64,000 bases of DNA from assembly GCA_964390905.1 (NCBI GenBank), contig CAYMLO010000003.1, positions 1 to 64,000 of the forward strand. Direction: 5' to 3'. Positions 8,106-17,400 of this stretch are shown piece after piece. Within the stretch, counting starts at the first letter, position 1. Each line of letters begins with the position of its first letter. The notes below the pieces were generated by a model that worked only from the letters and a program-made list of their open reading frames with translations, did not search any database and was not told the DNA's origin. The position numbers and the translations under genes were made by a program. This stretch comes from JAFGLZ01 sp964390905 (lineage in GTDB: Bacteria > Planctomycetota > Phycisphaerae > UBA1845 > JAFGLZ01).

Positions 8106-8551
8106 CAGAAACCTCCTACAGAATCGACGTTGACGAATGATCGTTCAGCAATGCGATCAAGAGCATGCCAGTGGCTGTCTGTCGGGCAGTGCTGAACGAA
8201 TCAGCGGCCACAACCAAGCAAGCCGCCGTCATCCCTTCAGCTTCCAGCGCGCCTGCCGCAACACGGCAGGCTTCGCCCCCCGCATCACTTCGTCCCAGAC
8301 GTTTGGCAGCGTACCGCCTTTCCGTCCTGGGGTCGAGGGGTAGCTCATGTCCGCACCCATGGCGCCGCCGGAGATGATCATCCGCCCCGGCCACCGGAAG
8401 AGGGAGGATCTGCAGTCATGGCCCAGTCAGCGGGAGTCTGTGACATGGGGCCAGACCGTCGCCGCCGCCAAGATGCGACTCGAGAACAGGAAAGCACTTC
8501 AGCCAGGAGAGAACACCCCGAACCAGGGCGCGTCAGCCAAGGAATGAGAAC
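8106..8551. other. Intergenic region before tRNA-Gly
   Basis: About 450 bases between the sialidase-like gene and tRNA-Gly. It should hold the promoter of the sialidase-like gene. The only coding-like stretch is the short minus-strand frame at 8229-8381, listed separately at low confidence. Nothing else is recognisable. Confidence 0.4.
8229..8381 (-). CDS. Possible small ORF or gene-tail remnant
   Basis: A 50-residue frame reads MIISGGAMGADMSYPSTP and ends QARWKLKG. Composition is protein-like rather than the Arg/Ser/Pro-rich pattern of out-of-frame translations in this GC-rich DNA, and the frame stays open for several more codons upstream. There is no good ribosome binding site and I do not recognise a family. 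It could be the C-terminal end of a lost gene. Confidence 0.2.
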   Translation of the reverse strand: MIISGGAMGADMSYPSTPGRKGGTLPNVWDEVMRGAKPAVLRQARWKLKG

Positions 8552-8622
8552 AGCGGGCGATGGGAATCGAACCCACATGGCCGGCTTGGAAGGCCGGGGC
8601 TCTGCCATTGAGCTACGCCCGC
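8552..8622 (-). tRNA. tRNA-Gly(TCC)
   Basis: A 71-base cloverleaf is clear on the minus strand. The acceptor arms GCGGGCG and CGCCCGC pair, followed by discriminator U. The D-arm is GCTC/GAGC, the anticodon arm CCGGC-CTTCCAA-GCCGG gives anticodon TCC, and the T-arm has the TTCGATT loop. The CCA end is not encoded. Its 3' half is copied at 6661-6707. Confidence 0.95.
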
Positions 8623-8750
8623 GCATCGCACCGGACACCCACGGGCACGGCGCACATGATAGCCTACGAAACAGACGCCGCGACGTCAATCTCGGCGCGT
8701 TCCTCACGACTTGGACAGCGGGGCAACCCCTGCCGATCCGCGCTCATGCG

Positions 8751-10871
8751 CTATCGCTGTCCGCCGGCTGCGCCGGACGGAGCCGACGTGGAGGAGGCGG
8801 GTCGAATGCGAACTGGCCCGCCCGACCGGTACCAGGCCTGGCGCCCGGCCAGGCTCTTGGTCAACGCTTGGGACCCCCGGCGCTGCGCGGCACCAAGGGC
8901 GGCGCCGATCGTGGCTTCAGCCTGCTGATACTGGCCCAGTTCGGCGTAGGCGGCCGCCAGGGCGTCAAGGGCCAGCGGATCGTTGCGGTCGGTGAGACGG
9001 CAGGCCCGTTGGGCCAGCGACAGGGCCTCGGGTCCGTTGCGGACCGAGTCGGCCGGACACGTCGCCAGCAGCCACGCGAACCGATGCAACGTGACGATGT
9101 CCTCGGGAGCCAGGTCCAACGCTAGTCTGTAGCGGCGGGTGGCCTCGGCCCATTTCCCCTGCATCACCAGAACATTGGCCAGATCCCGCTGGGCCGGGGC
9201 GCTGCGGGGACGGAGACGAGCAACCGTCTCGAGATGACGGGCGGCCTCGTCGAGCTGCCGCAGCTTGAGCATCGCCTTGGCCAGCTTGGTACGCGCACCC
9301 GTGTGCGCGGGTTTGATCTTCAGGGCCTCTCGGTAATGTGCGATGGCCGATGTCACCTCACCCCGTCGGAAGTGCAGCGCCCCCAGGTTGGCGTGGGCGT
9401 CTTCGTCGCGCGGGTCGATCCGCAACGCCTCCCGGTAGTGCTGCTCCGCCTCCTTCATCAGCCGATCAGCCTCCTTCCGGATCGATCCGGTAGGGTCGCG
9501 TCTGGCCTGGGCCATCATCGTTTGGGCACGACGCCCCAGCAGCGTGCCCAGGTTCGTGTGGACCATGGCCACGTTGTTGTCAACCGCCAGCGTATCGCGC
9601 CAGACGCGCTCCAGATCCGTATACGTCGCCGCGTGTCGCCACGTGATCGTCGCGAAGATGGCGACCACGGTCAGCCCCCACAGGAGCCGCTCCCACGGCG
9701 CCCATCGGGCCGCACGTCCGGATAAGCAACTGGCCGCCAGTTCGGTTCCCCAAGTCGCCAGGCCGACCGCCCAGGCGATCGCGCCCATGCTGGCCAGGTA
9801 CTGCCAGTGGTCGGCCACGTAGCAGTACTTCATATAGAACATGTCGAAGTAGCCCAGCACTGGAAACAGACACACCACGAACGCACCGAGACCGACGAAC
9901 ATGCACCTGCCCCACGTCCGCCACGTCCACACGAAGACGCCCGCCAGCGCGATCACCCCCGCCATCGGGACGTAGCTGGTGACCGATCGCGGGTCGATGT
10001 GCCACTTGGGATAGACGAACATCAGCTTGTAGGGCACGAGCGTCTTGGCCAGATAGAACCAGATGATGTGGCCGGCCACCGCCGTTCGTTCGGCAAACCC
10101 GGCGGACCATTCGTATCCGTGCGCCCCGGCGCTGTGTTTCTGGAACCAGACCGTCACGAGGCCCAGGCCGACGGCGATGGCCATCAATCCGCCGATGCGG
10201 CCTGCGTCCTGCCACCGCCAGGACCGGCGCAGCCAGAGTCGGCACAGGACCACCACCGCCGGCAGCATCGCGACCGACGCCTTCGATAGCATCGCCAGCA
10301 GGAACAGCACGACGCTCGCTGCGTACCAGGCCCAGCTGTCGCGCTCGTCACAACGGAGGTAGCACACCAAGGCCAGCAGACAGAACAACGCACTGAACGG
10401 ATTGACGAACTCGCTGATCCACGCCACCGAATCGACGTGAACCGGATGGACGGCAAACAGCGCGCCCGCCAGCCACGCCCCTGGTACGCGAAGACGGACC
10501 AGCACCTGCCACAGCAACACCGCCACCAGGCCGTGCCAGATCACATTGACGACGTGGTAGCCGGTCGTCTCCGTGCCCCACAACCGCCACTGGACCCAGA
10601 AGGCGGTGTAGAACAGCGGCCAGTAATCCTTCGGCTCGCTGCTGAACCACAGCTTCCGCAGACCCGACACGTCCTTGTAGAACGGGTTATCGTAGACGCG
10701 CTCGTTGTCGCCCCAGATCCACGCACCGCGCATCGCGGGCAGGTAGACGACGAACGTCAGGACCAAGATGATGGCGGCCCGTGCCCACATGGGCACGCGA
10801 TCGATGACTTGGGGCGCGGGAGATGCCGGCGGATTGACCGCGTCATCGGACATGCCGGCATTATAGGCCAT
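8751..10871 (-). CDS. TMTC-like multi-pass membrane protein with C-terminal TPRs
   Basis: The 706-residue protein resembles the TMTC (transmembrane and tetratricopeptide) group. About ten hydrophobic segments fill residues 28-430, with an acidic loop after the first helix (GAWIWGDNERVYDNPFY) that matches the D-containing catalytic loop of GT-C O-mannosyltransferase-type enzymes. HPVHVDSVAW and LSKASVA are further family-typical segments. From about residue 440 there are at least five TPR units. Known eukaryotic relatives O-mannosylate proteins; bacterial ones are uncharacterised. The start is ATG at 10871, with M7 (10853) possible. It follows rmlD by 15 bases, suggesting a role in transferring or handling surface sugars. 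Confidence 0.75.
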   Translation of the reverse strand: MAYNAGMSDDAVNPPASPAPQVIDRVPMWARAAIILVLTFVVYLPAMRGAWIWGDNERVYDNPFYKDVSGLRKLWFSSEPKDYWPLFYTAFWVQWRLWGTETTGYHVVNVIWHGLVAVLLWQVLVRLRVPGAWLAGALFAVHPVHVDSVAWISEFVNPFSALFCLLALVCYLRCDERDSWAWYAASVVLFLLAMLSKASVAMLPAVVVLCRLWLRRSWRWQDAGRIGGLMAIAVGLGLVTVWFQKHSAGAHGYEWSAGFAERTAVAGHIIWFYLAKTLVPYKLMFVYPKWHIDPRSVTSYVPMAGVIALAGVFVWTWRTWGRCMFVGLGAFVVCLFPVLGYFDMFYMKYCYVADHWQYLASMGAIAWAVGLATWGTELAASCLSGRAARWAPWERLLWGLTVVAIFATITWRHAATYTDLERVWRDTLAVDNNVAMVHTNLGTLLGRRAQTMMAQARRDPTGSIRKEADRLMKEAEQHYREALRIDPRDEDAHANLGALHFRRGEVTSAIAHYREALKIKPAHTGARTKLAKAMLKLRQLDEAARHLETVARLRPRSAPAQRDLANVLVMQGKWAEATRRYRLALDLAPEDIVTLHRFAWLLATCPADSVRNGPEALSLAQRACRLTDRNDPLALDALAAAYAELGQYQQAEATIGAALGAAQRRGSQALTKSLAGRQAWYRSGGPVRIRPASSTSAPSGAAGGQR

Positions 10872-10886
10872 CCGATCCGGATCGTC

Positions 10887-11759
10887 CTACGCGACGGCGC
10901 CCGCGACGAAATCGCGCAAGGCGTCTTCCCACGGACGCATCGCTTGTCCGGTCAGATCGGTGTAACGGGCCGTCGACAGAACGCTGTAGGCGGGGCGCTC
11001 GGTGGGGCTGGCGAACTCGGCCGCCGTGATCGGCAAGACCGGCGTGGTAAGCCCGGCGAGTTCCAGCGCGCGGCATGCCAACTCGTGCCAACTGCATTGG
11101 CCCGCGTTGACGACGTGAATGACGCCGACCGCTCGTGCGCGGATCAGATGGACGATCGCATCGGCCAGATCGACGGTGTAGGTCGGTGATCCCACCTGGT
11201 CCGTCACGACGCGAAGCTGATCTCGCTGGCCACCCAGCCGCAGCATCGTTGCCACGAAGTTCTTGCCGCAAGCGCCATACAGCCAGGCCGTCCGGACGAT
11301 GCAGGCGTCGGGCAGGTGTGTTTGAACCGCTCGCTCGCCGGCCAGCTTCGACTCGCCGTACGGGCTGGTCGGGCCGACCGGATCGTCCTCGACGTAGGGC
11401 CGGTCGGATCGTCCGTCGAACACGAAATCGGTCGAGACGTGCACCATCGAGGCCCCAACGCGGGCGCACGCCGCCGCGATGTAGCCCGGGGCGTGGCCGT
11501 TGACCCTCATCGCCAACGCCGGATCGCGGGTGCAGCCGTCGACGTCGGTGTAGGCGGCGCAGTTGACGACCAGCCTGGGCTGATGTTCGTCGATGAAGGC
11601 GTGAACGGCCGATTCGTCGGTGATGTCGACGACGTCCCAATCGGCCACCTCGACGGGCGGAGGCAGGGCGTCCGGTTCGTCAGCGCGGCGACGTTTCCAC
11701 GCCGAAACCAGGTCGCTGCCCAGCATCCCGATGGTCCCGAAGATGATCGCCGGTTTCAT
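10887..11759 (-). CDS. rmlD: dTDP-4-dehydrorhamnose reductase
   Basis: The product of 290 residues is RmlD, the last step of dTDP-L-rhamnose synthesis. The nucleotide-binding loop is GTIGMLG (residues 8-14), slightly unusual for GxxGxxG. The catalytic pair is Y134 and K138 in SPYGESKLAGE, with VSTDFVFDG ahead of it and RTAWLYG after. The Asp in DQVGSPTYT is also typical. Start ATG at 11759 gives the family-normal N-terminus MKPAIIFG; the upstream in-frame extension is Arg-rich and overlaps the rmlB 3' end. It lies 35 bases downstream of rmlB in a C-A-B-D operon. Confidence 0.93.
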   Translation of the reverse strand: MKPAIIFGTIGMLGSDLVSAWKRRRADEPDALPPPVEVADWDVVDITDESAVHAFIDEHQPRLVVNCAAYTDVDGCTRDPALAMRVNGHAPGYIAAACARVGASMVHVSTDFVFDGRSDRPYVEDDPVGPTSPYGESKLAGERAVQTHLPDACIVRTAWLYGACGKNFVATMLRLGGQRDQLRVVTDQVGSPTYTVDLADAIVHLIRARAVGVIHVVNAGQCSWHELACRALELAGLTTPVLPITAAEFASPTERPAYSVLSTARYTDLTGQAMRPWEDALRDFVAGAVA

Positions 11760-11794
11760 TGATCGATCGATGCTCCCTCGTCGCGGGGGGACGT

Positions 11795-12817
11795 CTATCC
11801 CGGCGCGCCGCGATCGCCGTACTGCCGCTGGTAGTAGTCCAGATACGCGCCGCTCTTGATCGACTGCCACCAGTCCGAATGGTCCCGATACCACTGGATG
11901 GTCTGGGCCAGGGCGTCGTCGAAGGCATGCTGCGGCGTCCAGCCCAGCTCGGTACGAAGCCTGGTCGAATCGATGGCGTAGCGGCGATCATGCCCGGGCC
12001 GGTCCTCGACGTACTCGATGGAGCTTTCGTCCTTGCCGCAGGCGGTCAGGATGCGACGCGTCAGCTCGAGGTTGGTCAGCTCGCAGTCTGCACCGACGTT
12101 GTAGACCTCGCCCGGCGCGCCCTTCTCCAAGATGGTCCCCAGCGCGGCGCAGTGGTCCTCGACGTAGATCCAGTCGCGGACGTTCAGCCCGTCGCCGTAC
12201 AAGGGCACCTTTTTGTCCTCGAACAGGTTCGTCACGAACAACGGGATGACCTTTTCTGGGAACTGGTACGGCCCGTAGTTGTTGCTGCATCGCGAGACGA
12301 TCACCGGCAAGCCGAAGCTGTGGTGATAGGCGCGGCAGATCAGATCGGCGGCCGCTTTGCTGGCCGCATACGGACTGTTGGGGCTCAACGTCGACGACTC
12401 GGTGAAGCTGCCCTCCGGGCCGAGCGAGCCGTAGACCTCGTCCGTGCTGACCTGCAGGAACCGTCCCACGCCGTGCCGGCGGGCCGCGTCCAGCAGCTGC
12501 TGCGTGCCGACGACGTTCGTCCGCACGAACGGTTCGCTCGACATCAGGCTGCGGTCGACGTGGCTTTCGGCCGCGAAGTTGACGACCGCATCCACTTCGG
12601 CGGCCATCAGGCGGTTCAGCAGCCCCCCATCCGTGATGTCGCCGCGCACGAACGTGTACCGGGCGTCGTTCTCGAGCCCGGCCAGGTTCGCCAGGTTGCC
12701 CGCGTAGGTAAGTGCGTCGAGGTTCACGACGTGGGTATCTGGCCAGCGCGCCAGCGCCCAGTGCACGAAGTTCGATCCGATGAAGCCCGCCCCGCCGGTG
12801 ACCAGGATGCGGTTCAT
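11795..12817 (-). CDS. rmlB: dTDP-glucose 4,6-dehydratase
   Basis: This 340-residue short-chain dehydrogenase is RmlB, which converts dTDP-glucose to dTDP-4-keto-6-deoxyglucose with bound NAD+. Visible features are the GGAGFIG loop (8-14), the catalytic STDEVYG segment (124-130, with the Asp-Glu pair), Y150 and K154 in YAASKAAAD, SRCSNNYGPYQFPEK, and the C-terminal RPGHDRRYAID. All key residues are present and the length is normal. It lies between rmlA (124 bases upstream) and rmlD. Confidence 0.96.
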   Translation of the reverse strand: MNRILVTGGAGFIGSNFVHWALARWPDTHVVNLDALTYAGNLANLAGLENDARYTFVRGDITDGGLLNRLMAAEVDAVVNFAAESHVDRSLMSSEPFVRTNVVGTQQLLDAARRHGVGRFLQVSTDEVYGSLGPEGSFTESSTLSPNSPYAASKAAADLICRAYHHSFGLPVIVSRCSNNYGPYQFPEKVIPLFVTNLFEDKKVPLYGDGLNVRDWIYVEDHCAALGTILEKGAPGEVYNVGADCELTNLELTRRILTACGKDESSIEYVEDRPGHDRRYAIDSTRLRTELGWTPQHAFDDALAQTIQWYRDHSDWWQSIKSGAYLDYYQRQYGDRGAPG

Positions 12818-12941
12818 GTCCGTCCTCGGGGTCCGTTCCCACCAGACTTGATACGATCGGCCGGCGACGTCGTTCGCCGTGCCGAGTCACTTCCTCCCAT
12901 CGGTCGGTCGCGATGCCCGCACACGCCCACCGACGCACGAA

Positions 12942-13673
12942 TCAGTCGAGCCTGTTCGCGCCGCCTTCTGCCACCAGCTTGTTGGCACGAAGCAGCGACT
13001 CGAACTGCCCCGCATCGGTCCACCAGCCCTCGAGGATCTCGTACGTCATCGTGCCGGCCTCGATGTAGGCGTTGTTGACGTCCGTGATCTCCAGCTCACC
13101 CCGGCCCGATGGCTCGAGGGTCTTGATGATGTCGAAGACCCGACCATCGTAGAAGTAGATACCGATCACGGCGAACCGGCTCTTGGGCTGCTTGGGCTTC
13201 TCCTCGATCGAGACGATCCGGTCGCCGTCGATCTCGGGCACGCCGAACCGTTCGGGATCAGACACCTCCTTGAGGATGATCTTCGCGCCCTCGCGTTGGC
13301 TAAAGAAGTCGGCCGTCGCGCGCCGGATGTTCTGCTCGATGATGTTGTCGCCCAGGACGACGACGATCTTGCCGCCGTCGGCGAAGTCCTCAGCCAGGCT
13401 GAGCGCGTCGGCGATCCCGCCCTCCCCTTCCTGGTAGGCGTAGTGAAGCCGTCGAATCCCCAACTCCTCGCCGTTGCCGAGCAGTCGCAGGAAATCGCCC
13501 GCGTTGTTCCCGCCCGTAACGAGCATGACCTCGTTGATGCCGGCGTTGACGAGGCACTCCAACGGGTAGTAGATCATCGGCTTGTTGTAGACCGGCAGGA
13601 GGTGCTTGTTGGTCACCTTCGTCAGCGGCAGCAGCCGCGTGCCCAGCCCACCTGCCAGAACGACGCCCTTCAT
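12942..13673 (-). CDS. rmlA: Glucose-1-phosphate thymidylyltransferase (short form)
   Basis: The 243-residue nucleotidyltransferase has the RmlA signature GGLGTRLLPLT (8-18), TNKHLLPVYNKPMIYYPLE, the metal-binding LGDN segment and EEKPKQPKS, followed by GRGELEITDVN and the WTDAG segment. It joins glucose-1-phosphate with dTTP to start dTDP-rhamnose synthesis. It is about 45 residues shorter than the classic tetrameric RmlA, lacking the C-terminal helical region that forms the allosteric site, as in the known short subgroup; feedback control by dTDP-rhamnose may therefore differ. It lies 20 bases after rmlC. Confidence 0.9.
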   Translation of the reverse strand: MKGVVLAGGLGTRLLPLTKVTNKHLLPVYNKPMIYYPLECLVNAGINEVMLVTGGNNAGDFLRLLGNGEELGIRRLHYAYQEGEGGIADALSLAEDFADGGKIVVVLGDNIIEQNIRRATADFFSQREGAKIILKEVSDPERFGVPEIDGDRIVSIEEKPKQPKSRFAVIGIYFYDGRVFDIIKTLEPSGRGELEITDVNNAYIEAGTMTYEILEGWWTDAGQFESLLRANKLVAEGGANRLD

Positions 13674-13693
13674 CGGTCAGCTCTCCTCGTAGC

Positions 13694-14185
13694 TCAAGCA
13701 TCCTGCCGATCCCAAACAAACGGGATCGCCGGGTCTCTGGCCGGGGCGCGCAACTCGTCGGGCGCCTCTGGGTCGTAGGGATGCGTCGGCACGTTAATGA
13801 CGATCACCTCCTGCTCGGAGATGCACTTGAACCCATGCATCACGCCGGGGGGAATCTGCAGGAAAATCGGATTGTGCACGCCCATGTAGAACTCATTGAC
13901 GTGGCCGTGCGTGGGCGATCCCTCTCGCTGGTCATATAAGCCCACCAGGGCCATGCCCTGCACGACGGCCCAGTTGTCGGTTTGGATCTTGTGGTAGTGC
14001 CACGCCTTGACCACGCCGGGATAGGCCGCCGTCATGTACACCTGCCCGAACTGCTCGAACAGCGCGTCATCGCAACGGAAGATCTCCATCAGGCGCCCGC
14101 GCTGGTCGGGAATGACCCGCAGCGGCTTGACGTGCACGCCGTCAATCCGTCCCCGTGGCGCGGCGGCGTTCGATGCTTGGGACAT
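13694..14185 (-). CDS. rmlC: dTDP-4-dehydrorhamnose 3,5-epimerase family protein (divergent RmlC)
   Basis: The 163-residue cupin-type protein belongs to the RmlC family by its DQRGRLMEIFR start, the cupin strands, SPTHGHVNEF, IPPGVMHGF and the C-terminal ARDPAIPFVWD. The segment equivalent to RGLHYQ in classic RmlC reads KAWHYHKIQ, so the catalytic His is kept but the preceding Arg is changed. It likely performs, or replaces, the 3,5-epimerisation between RmlB and RmlD, given its place at the head of the rml set. A sugar isomerase of related specificity is possible. The ATG at 14185 follows GCAGGAGA; the long upstream extension is an artefact running through a repeat element. Confidence 0.8.
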   Translation of the reverse strand: MSQASNAAAPRGRIDGVHVKPLRVIPDQRGRLMEIFRCDDALFEQFGQVYMTAAYPGVVKAWHYHKIQTDNWAVVQGMALVGLYDQREGSPTHGHVNEFYMGVHNPIFLQIPPGVMHGFKCISEQEVIVINVPTHPYDPEAPDELRAPARDPAIPFVWDRQDA

Positions 14186-14337
14186 GCTCAATTCTCCTGC
14201 CGAGGAACGTTGACCTCGCGAGACGACCGGACCATCCCGACATTGGCCCATCCCTCGAAATCGTAGACCACGATGCGTCGTCCTGCAACCGGAGGGCGGT
14301 CGCCCGTTCGGCGACGGGCGCGAGAGAGCCTGGGCCG

Positions 14338-14477
14338 GGGGGGCCCCGCCCTTTTCGAGTGGCCGCGGGACGCGGCTCTCGGAAAGGACGGGAGACGGAA
14401 TGGACTGCGAACCAGCGATTCCGTCCCCCACCGCTCCCCCTCGCGTTCCGCGAAGGGAAACGAAGGATGGGGCACCC
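14338..14477. repeat. Inverted-repeat mosaic element, copy 2 (diverged)
   Basis: This stretch is a second, diverged copy of the element at 17793-17946. The right end keeps AAGGATGGGGCACCC exactly and the left end is altered. Inside it conserves the TTTTCGAGTGGCCGCGG arm, the GATTCCGTCCCCCACC core and the CGCGTTCCGCGAAGG arm. The two internal arms each form a hairpin. It ends five bases before the stop codon of the methyltransferase/propeller gene (transcribed minus), so it lies directly downstream of that gene and could act as a transcription end. A separate hairpin, CGCCCGT/ACGGGCG, sits next to it at 14301-14320. Confidence 0.7.
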
Positions 14478-14481
14478 CTTC

Positions 14482-17400
14482 TTACTGGCTTGACGCGCCG
14501 ATCTCCCGCGGCGCCCTCGGGGCGAACGCCATCGACGTCTGGATCGGATACGCACACGTGCAGCCTGAACTCCCCTCGGGCACGAGCACCAACCCGCCGG
14601 CCGGGATGATGTTGACCCAGCATCCGGGCCGGTTGACGCGGGATAGCCTCGTCTGCTTGCGGTCTGCCAGGTTCAGCATGGCGGGGTTTCGGTCACGGTA
14701 GAACAGGCACGATGACGAGGCCGTCACCGTCCCACACCCGGTCCGGTCGTGGTTGAAGGTCCAATCTGGGACGGGTTTGCCGGTGTAGAGGTCATAGGCG
14801 TGGGCCTCGGCGTAGATCGTCTTGTCCACAATGACGGGATGGCGGACCTGCTCGCCGTGCGTTCCGCCCCGCCGCCAACGGGTGTCCCTCGTTTGCCGCC
14901 ACCGGACCTTGCCCGTTCGCGCGTCGAACCCGATCAGATCATGCCACAGCTGACGCCCCTGATTCCTCGCCCCGAAGGCGATCAGCATGTCGTCGGCGTG
15001 GATCAGATAGACGATCTGTCGGAACGCCTTCAGGTCGGGCGTCTGCTTCCACACGACCTGGCCCGTCTTTGCGTCGAGCGCGACCAGGGCCATGCCGTCC
15101 TTGATGAGAACGTTCATCGCGATCTGACCATCGCGGTCCTCGGCTGCCTCGCGGCTGTGGCTTTCGACGAAGTAGACGCGGCCGCCGCCCGCCGCGATCG
15201 ATGGATTGATGATCACGCCCGATCGGTACGTCCAGCGCTTCTTGCCGCTGGTGCGATCCAGACAGAACAGGCTGTCGCTGGTCACCATCCGCTTGTAGTC
15301 GCCCCACTGGTAGGCGTCAGCCGACCGGCTGATCCGCGTGTAGATCGCCTCGGCCTTCCGGCCGCTGCCGAGCAGCAGGTCCCCCACGATCCCGACGTAG
15401 CCCCAATGGCGCGTCTGACCGTCGATCAGCTGCAAGACCGGAAACGCGGTCACCTGACGCCCCGTCGCAACGTCCAGATTGAGGCACTTGTCTTCAGCGG
15501 CGACGTACAGACGGTCCTCGGCGACGGCCATGCTCCCCCCGTCGAAGGGCGCGCCCAGCCGGCGGGAGTTCGGCACGTCGAGGTCCCACAACGCTGCACC
15601 GTTGTACGCGTCGACGGCGAAGATGCGGTTGTCCCCGGGGATGAAGACCCGACCGTCGCGCACCAGCGGCGGGACGTTGCGGTGATGACGGTCGATCATC
15701 TCGCGCGGCCCGGGTCGGCCGAACCACTGGATCCGCATCGGGCCCGTCAGCCGCTGGTCCCCGCTGCACGCGGTGTTCGACGCAGCGCCGTACATCTGGG
15801 TCCATTCGCCGCTGCCCGGCAACGGCCCGCGCCGGCAGGCCGCCCACAGGCCGTTCTGCTCGACCTGCTTCCACGCAGATGCCGCCGCCTGGCCCATCCA
15901 TCGCTTCAAGGCCGAACGCTTGGCGCCGCTGTCCAGCCTCATGGCCTGAGCCGGCAGACCGATCCACGCCGCGCCCCCGCACGGCCTCAAGACGCGGAAC
16001 ACCTCGGCCGCCGGCGTCGGGAGGGAGCTGCCCGTTTCCGTGGCATCGCTGACGACCAGGTTCATGGTGTAGTCGGCGTAGGGCAGTTCGGTCAGTCCTC
16101 CGCGATGAACCGTCACGCGCCGACCGTATAGACCCGCCCGGTCCAGCGCCTTCCTCGCCGCCAACACCTTCGCCTCGTTCGGCTCGATCCCGACGACGTG
16201 CAGCTTCGTCCGCTTGGCGATCTCGTAGGCCAGCCGCCCCTCCCCGCAACCGAGCACGAGGCAGTACCCCCTGTCGATGCCCGTCTGAGCGACGAGGTGA
16301 TCGGCCGTCGACGCGCACACCGATGTGCGCTCGCCCGTGGGATAGGGCACTTGCACGTCCGCAGGACCCACGGTGCGGACCTTCGCCGCCGTCCGACCGA
16401 AGCAGTGGATCGTCCCCGTATCGCTGCTGACGTAGAGTCGCCCGTTCGAGACGGACAGGCCGCACGCCCTGCCCGAAATCTCGCGCGCCCACACGCGCTT
16501 GCCATCCGACGCACGAAAGGCCGCCACCTCGCCGTCCCCTCCCGCAAACAACACGTCCCCGGCCAGGATGAGCGAATAGCGATGCCTGCAGGACTGCTTC
16601 CACCCGAAGCAATCCGGCCCCTCCTCAAGCAACTTCTTCAGCGCCGCTCGGGCGTCCGCAAGCTCCTCTCTCAGCGCCTTGCCCTCCTTGCCGCCGGCGT
16701 ATCTGCCCAGCTTGCCGATCTTCTTGAGGATGTTGCCTTGTTTGGCCGCCATAGCCTCCCGCTGCTTCCTCAGGTCCAGGTAGCGAACGCGATCGAAGGC
16801 CATCAACTGCATCGTCGTCTGGAGATAGGACGTCCGCGGCCCGGCGATCAGACGAATCCCGCTGAAGCTCGCGATCCGGTCCCCCCGGCCCGCACCCGCG
16901 ACCGCCAACCGTCCGTTCTCCCCGGGGCCGTGGATCAGATGCTCGTCGGCCAGCAGCGCATACGTGCCGCCCTCCCCACGATCGGCTTTGACCACGCCCA
17001 CCTGCTTGCCGTCCCGACGATCCAACACCACCGGCGGCGTCCGGCCGGTGGGTACGTAAAGGCACGACCGTGACGCGAGCAAGTACCCTTGCGGAGACAA
17101 GCCACTCGGGTCCGTCTTCCAGACGACCGTCCCATCCGTCGCGCTCAGTGCGCAGACCGACACGCCCTCCGTCGGGAACAATCCCGAGCAGAAGTAGACG
17201 ACATCATCCTGAATGACCAGTCCCGTCCGGACGGGTCGGACCGAGACCAGCCGACCATTCCCCGGGATCTGCCGGTTCTCGTCGCAGGGGCGGTATCGCC
17301 AGACAAGCCCCCCGTCGGCCGCTCGCAGGCAGTAGACGAATCCATCGTCCGAGCCCACGTAGACCTTACCCTTGTGCACGGTCGGGCAGAGGCGGACCGG

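Noticed and set aside
14301..14320. A CRISPR-like or rho-independent structure near 14.3 kb
   Set aside because: It is a single hairpin beside a repeat element, with no spacer array and no T-tract.
13694..14623. A longer RmlC start upstream of 14185
   Set aside because: The extension is Arg/Ser/Pro-rich, runs through the inverted-repeat element, and a good ribosome binding site precedes the ATG at 14185.
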